5,970 nucleotides of DNA. Source: JAVVFH01 sp032250585 (GTDB taxonomy: Bacteria; Pseudomonadota; Gammaproteobacteria; Xanthomonadales; SZUA-36). Positions 5,361-5,970 of the stretch are shown in pieces. Both the position numbers and the translations under genes were made by a program. The notes beneath the pieces were generated by a model. That model had not been told where the DNA came from. It was given only the letters and a program-made list of their open reading frames with translations, and did not search any database. Position 1 is the stretch's first letter, and every line of letters starts with the position of its first letter. The DNA is taken from positions 1-5,970 of the forward strand of contig JAVVFH010000221.1 in NCBI GenBank assembly GCA_032250585.1, read 5' to 3'.

Positions 5361-5970
5361 TTCTTCTGGCCCCGCAGGTACATGCGCAGCGCGATCGACA
5401 GGCTGTTCATCAGCAGCACCATCGAGATCAGCACCAGCGCGACCCCGAACGGCAACTGTTCGGGCATGTTCGGCACCTGGGTGGCCACCACGAACAGGTG
5501 CAGCGACAACGCCATGGTCTGGTCCAGCACGCTCTGCGGCAGCAGGGGCAGGAAAAACGCCGCGCCGGTGAACATGATCGGGGCCGTCTCGCCGGCGGTC
5601 CTGGAAACCTCCAGGATCACGCCGGTCAGAATGCCGGTCACGGCATTTGGCAGCACCACCCGGCGGATGGTCTGCCAGCGCGTCGCGCCCATGTTCCAGC
5701 AGGCTTCGCGAAAGGCCATCGGCACCGCCTGCAGAGACTCGCGCGTGGCGACGATGACCACCGGCAGGGTCATGATGGCCAGCGTCAGGCTGGCCGCCAG
5801 GATGCTGGTGCCGAACTGGAAGAAAATCACGAATGCGCCGACGCCGAACAGTGCGTGGACGATGGAGGGCACGCCCGCCAGGTTGATGATCGCCAGGTTG
5901 ATCGCCCGCGTGAACCAGTTCTCCGGCGCGTATTCGCTTAAGTAGATCGCCGCGGCGATGCCCAGCGGCA
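5354..5970 (-). CDS. pstA: Phosphate ABC transporter permease PstA (5' end beyond window)
   Basis: Inner-membrane permease subunit of the high-affinity phosphate importer, cut by the right edge: 204 residues plus stop are visible and the frame is still open at 5970. A GTG at 5872-5870 is an internal valine, not the start. Recognisable PstA segments: INLAGVPSIV (visible residues 28-37; family form NLAGVPSIVYG, here followed by HALFG), the cytoplasmic coupling loop EACWNMGATRWQTIRRVVLP (88-107) that docks on the ATPase, and TGVILEVSRTAGETAPIMFT (115-134). Hydrophobic spans lie at about 35-51, 56-75, 108-125 and 177-197, with a basic C-terminal end (GQKKW). The C-terminus overlaps the following ATPase gene by 7 bases. 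The upstream genes, expected to be pstC and possibly pstS, lie outside the window. Confidence 0.93.
   Translation of the reverse strand, partial: PLGIAAAIYLSEYAPENWFTRAINLAIINLAGVPSIVHALFGVGAFVIFFQFGTSILAASLTLAIMTLPVVIVATRESLQAVPMAFREACWNMGATRWQTIRRVVLPNAVTGILTGVILEVSRTAGETAPIMFTGAAFFLPLLPQSVLDQTMALSLHLFVVATQVPNMPEQLPFGVALVLISMVLLMNSLSIALRMYLRGQKKW

Noticed and set aside
5354..5872. pstA starting at the GTG at 5872
   Set aside because: The frame stays open to the window edge and the upstream residues (ending INLAG before VPSIV) are typical PstA sequence, so this codon is internal.
4551..5945. A 464-codon open frame antisense to both ATPases and pstA
   Set aside because: It crosses three well-supported genes and shows no family motif; long antisense frames are common opposite high-GC coding DNA.
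1..5970. CRISPR array, insertion sequence, attachment site or recent gene transfer
   Set aside because: No regularly spaced repeats, transposase or integrase motifs or terminal inverted repeats are seen, and base composition looks even across the genes.

Overview
The window comes from a GC-rich (clearly above 60% by eye), gene-dense proteobacterial chromosome. A gammaproteobacterium is the best guess, because the aminotransferase at 1216-2436 matches the enterobacterial AlaA (YfbQ) type in length (406 versus about 405 residues) and in motif spelling. No mobile element, CRISPR array, tRNA or rRNA is visible.

Layout from left to right: (1) positions 3-80 are the 25-codon tail of an unrecognised + strand gene, whose stop overlaps the next start (TGATG). 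(2) 80-1219, +, is an outer-membrane-type lipoprotein with a papain/transglutaminase-like N-terminal domain and C-terminal TPR repeats. (3) 1216-2436, -, is the alanine transaminase alaA, convergent with the lipoprotein gene and overlapping it by 4 bases. (4) 2437-2740 is a roughly 300-base divergent regulatory region. It holds a candidate promoter for each flanking gene, a perfect 15-bp palindrome over the alaA promoter, and a long imperfect hairpin in the leader of the right-hand gene. (5) 2741-3784, +, is a fold-type II PLP enzyme of the cysteine synthase family with several non-standard active-site residues. (6) 5970-3781, -, is the downstream end of a phosphate-import (pst) operon: a 5'-truncated pstA followed by two different pstB-like ATPase genes, with overlapping starts and stops. 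The last pstB overlaps the cysteine-synthase-like gene tail-to-tail by 4 bases. No phoU follows.

The most interesting point is the pstB pair. The first ATPase (4572-5360) keeps the ABC signature LSGGQ but has lost the Q-loop Gln (Pro) and the switch His (Asn). The second (3781-4572) keeps Walker A, Q-loop, Walker B and switch His but has a broken signature (LSLEE). These losses are complementary. Together the two proteins would form one consensus and one degenerate ATP site, as in asymmetric heterodimeric ABC transporters, whereas the usual PstB is a homodimer. The two metabolic genes in the middle, alanine transaminase and a cysteine-synthase-like enzyme, share only the divergent control region; nothing in the sequence ties them to phosphate uptake beyond adjacency.
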